Source: an uncultured Collinsella sp.
GTDB taxonomy: Bacteria > Actinomycetota > Coriobacteriia > Coriobacteriales > Coriobacteriaceae
DNA length: 14,047 bases
Assembly (NCBI GenBank): GCA_902493125.1
Contig: CABUOF010000053.1
Coordinates: 1 to 14,047, forward strand
Reading direction: 5' to 3'
The notes under the pieces were generated by a model. The model worked only from the letters and a program-made list of their open reading frames with translations. It did no database searches and had not been told where the DNA came from. Positions 13,476 to 14,047 of this stretch are shown here, piece after piece. Position numbers and translations under genes: made by a program. Every line of letters begins with the position of its first letter. The stretch's first letter is position 1.

Positions 13476-14047
13476 CTAGTGGCAGCCGCAGCCTTCGTGC
13501 CCGTCATGGTCGTGGTGACCGTGGCAGCCGCAGGACTCGCCATGCTCGTGGATGTGCTCGTGATCATGTCCATGGCAGTCGCAGGTGGCCTCGCCGTTCT
13601 GTGCGAGCGTGCCGGCGATAAGGGCCTCGACACACGTATCGCAGCTGCCCTGCGCTCCCGCGTAGACGGTGATGCCCGCCTGGGCGAGCGCGTTGATGGC
13701 GCCACCGCCGATGCCGCCGCAGATGAGCGTGTCCACGTCGCCGTTGGCGAGTAGGCCCGCCAGAGCGCCGTGACCGGTGCCGCCGGTGCCCACGACCTGC
13801 TCGTTGAGCACCTTGCCGTCCTGAATGTCGTAGATCTTGAACTGCTCGCTGCGGCCAAAGTGCATAAAGATGTTGCCGTTGTCGTACGTGGTTGCCACCC
13901 TCATGGTGTCGACCTCCTTTGCTGGCCATGCGGCCGTTGTCGTGGTGATGGGGGAGTATGCGATATTGCCGCCCTCGATGACAATCGCCCGTCCATTGAC
14001 CAACGCGTTTGCCACCTTGCGATGCGCGCGGCTGCAGATTGCCGCCA
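13476..14047 (-). CDS. DUF134 / NifX-NifB-like cluster-binding fusion protein, 5' end outside window
   Basis: Read leftward from the window edge (first full codon 14045-14043), the frame is open to a TAG at 13476-13478, with 189 residues visible. The first 30 or so, including HRKVANALVNGRAIVIEGG, resemble the C-terminus of DUF134 proteins, small helix-turn-helix factors often beside NifX-type genes. A 17-residue Thr/Ala/Pro linker leads to MRVATTYDNGNIFMHFGRSE, the start of a dinitrogenase iron-molybdenum cofactor (NifX/NifB C-terminal) domain of about 105 residues, with CGGIGGGAINALAQAGITVY. A CDTC pair (88 and 91 from that Met) and a 35-residue tail with 6 Cys and 12 His follow. Metal or cluster binding is inferred; no nif genes are seen. 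A strong ribosome binding site precedes the internal ATG at 13904, so a 142-residue product may also, or only, be made. Confidence 0.82.
   Translation of the reverse strand, partial: AAICSRAHRKVANALVNGRAIVIEGGNIAYSPITTTTAAWPAKEVDTMRVATTYDNGNIFMHFGRSEQFKIYDIQDGKVLNEQVVGTGGTGHGALAGLLANGDVDTLICGGIGGGAINALAQAGITVYAGAQGSCDTCVEALIAGTLAQNGEATCDCHGHDHEHIHEHGESCGCHGHHDHDGHEGCGCH
13902..13920 (-). promoter_or_regulatory. Strong internal ribosome binding site and ATG at the domain border
   Basis: On the - strand AAAGGAGG (13920-13913) lies 8 bases before ATG (13904-13902), a near-ideal Shine-Dalgarno arrangement. The ATG begins the NifX-like domain exactly where stand-alone family members start. The bases are also read in frame as linker codons (AKEVDTM), and no stop separates them from the DUF134-like segment. 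The site either marks the true start or gives a second, shorter product. Confidence 0.75.

Noticed and set aside
13422..13754. 110-codon + frame opposite the NifX-like gene
   Set aside because: It has a hydrophobic look only because it complements the His/Cys tail codons; no ribosome binding site, and it begins within the ffh terminator region.
1..14047. A novel defence, mobile or biosynthetic system
   Set aside because: All + strand genes belong to conserved housekeeping families in a familiar order, with no insertion, direct repeats, integrase, tRNA or composition break; only the right-edge fusion gene is out of the ordinary.

Overview
The window is about 14 kb of GC-rich DNA, densely coded on the + strand, in a conserved housekeeping order: fakA (3' end), recG, rsmD, coaD, a coiled-coil gene, DUF177, rpmF, plsX, acpP, rnc, smc, ftsY, ffh. 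One gene on the - strand faces this block from the right edge. The content points to a high-GC Gram-positive anaerobe, most probably a gut member of the Coriobacteriia such as Collinsella. Grounds are the GC-rich third codon positions, a SepIVA-like gene next to DUF177/rpmF (an actinobacterial arrangement as I recall it), Firmicutes-like elements (fakA-recG, plsX-acpP-rnc-smc-ftsY-ffh), and a DUF134/NifX-type gene. The genus is inferred from memory, not tested.

Left part (1-3841): the C-terminal third or so of fatty acid kinase FakA, then recG, rsmD and coaD with tight or overlapping junctions (10 bases between fakA and recG, ATGA between recG and rsmD, 8 bases of overlap between rsmD and coaD). 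This looks like one operon for lipid activation, replication-fork repair, 16S rRNA methylation and coenzyme A synthesis.

Middle part (3842-7408): a short promoter region leads to a SepIVA-like coiled-coil gene coupled to DUF177. A second extended -10 promoter serves rpmF (bL32, only 59 codons). A strong terminator-like hairpin separates rpmF from plsX, and a 22-bp perfect palindrome followed by T residues lies in the acpP leader. acpP and rnc follow directly.

Right part (7419-13425): smc, ftsY and ffh are closely packed (smc and ftsY overlap by one base), combining chromosome organisation with the SRP membrane-targeting GTPases. They end at a 17-bp-stem hairpin. The convergent - strand gene (13476 to the right edge) appears to be an in-frame fusion of a DUF134 helix-turn-helix protein with a NifX/NifB-like cluster-binding domain and a His/Cys-rich tail. 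A strong internal ribosome binding site sits exactly at the domain border.

No mobile element, CRISPR array, tRNA or rRNA gene was seen, and there is no obvious novel multi-gene system. The points most worth a second look are the fusion with its internal start, the two leader hairpins before the fatty-acid/phospholipid genes plsX and acpP, and the Asp-to-Asn change at a predicted metal ligand of RNase III.
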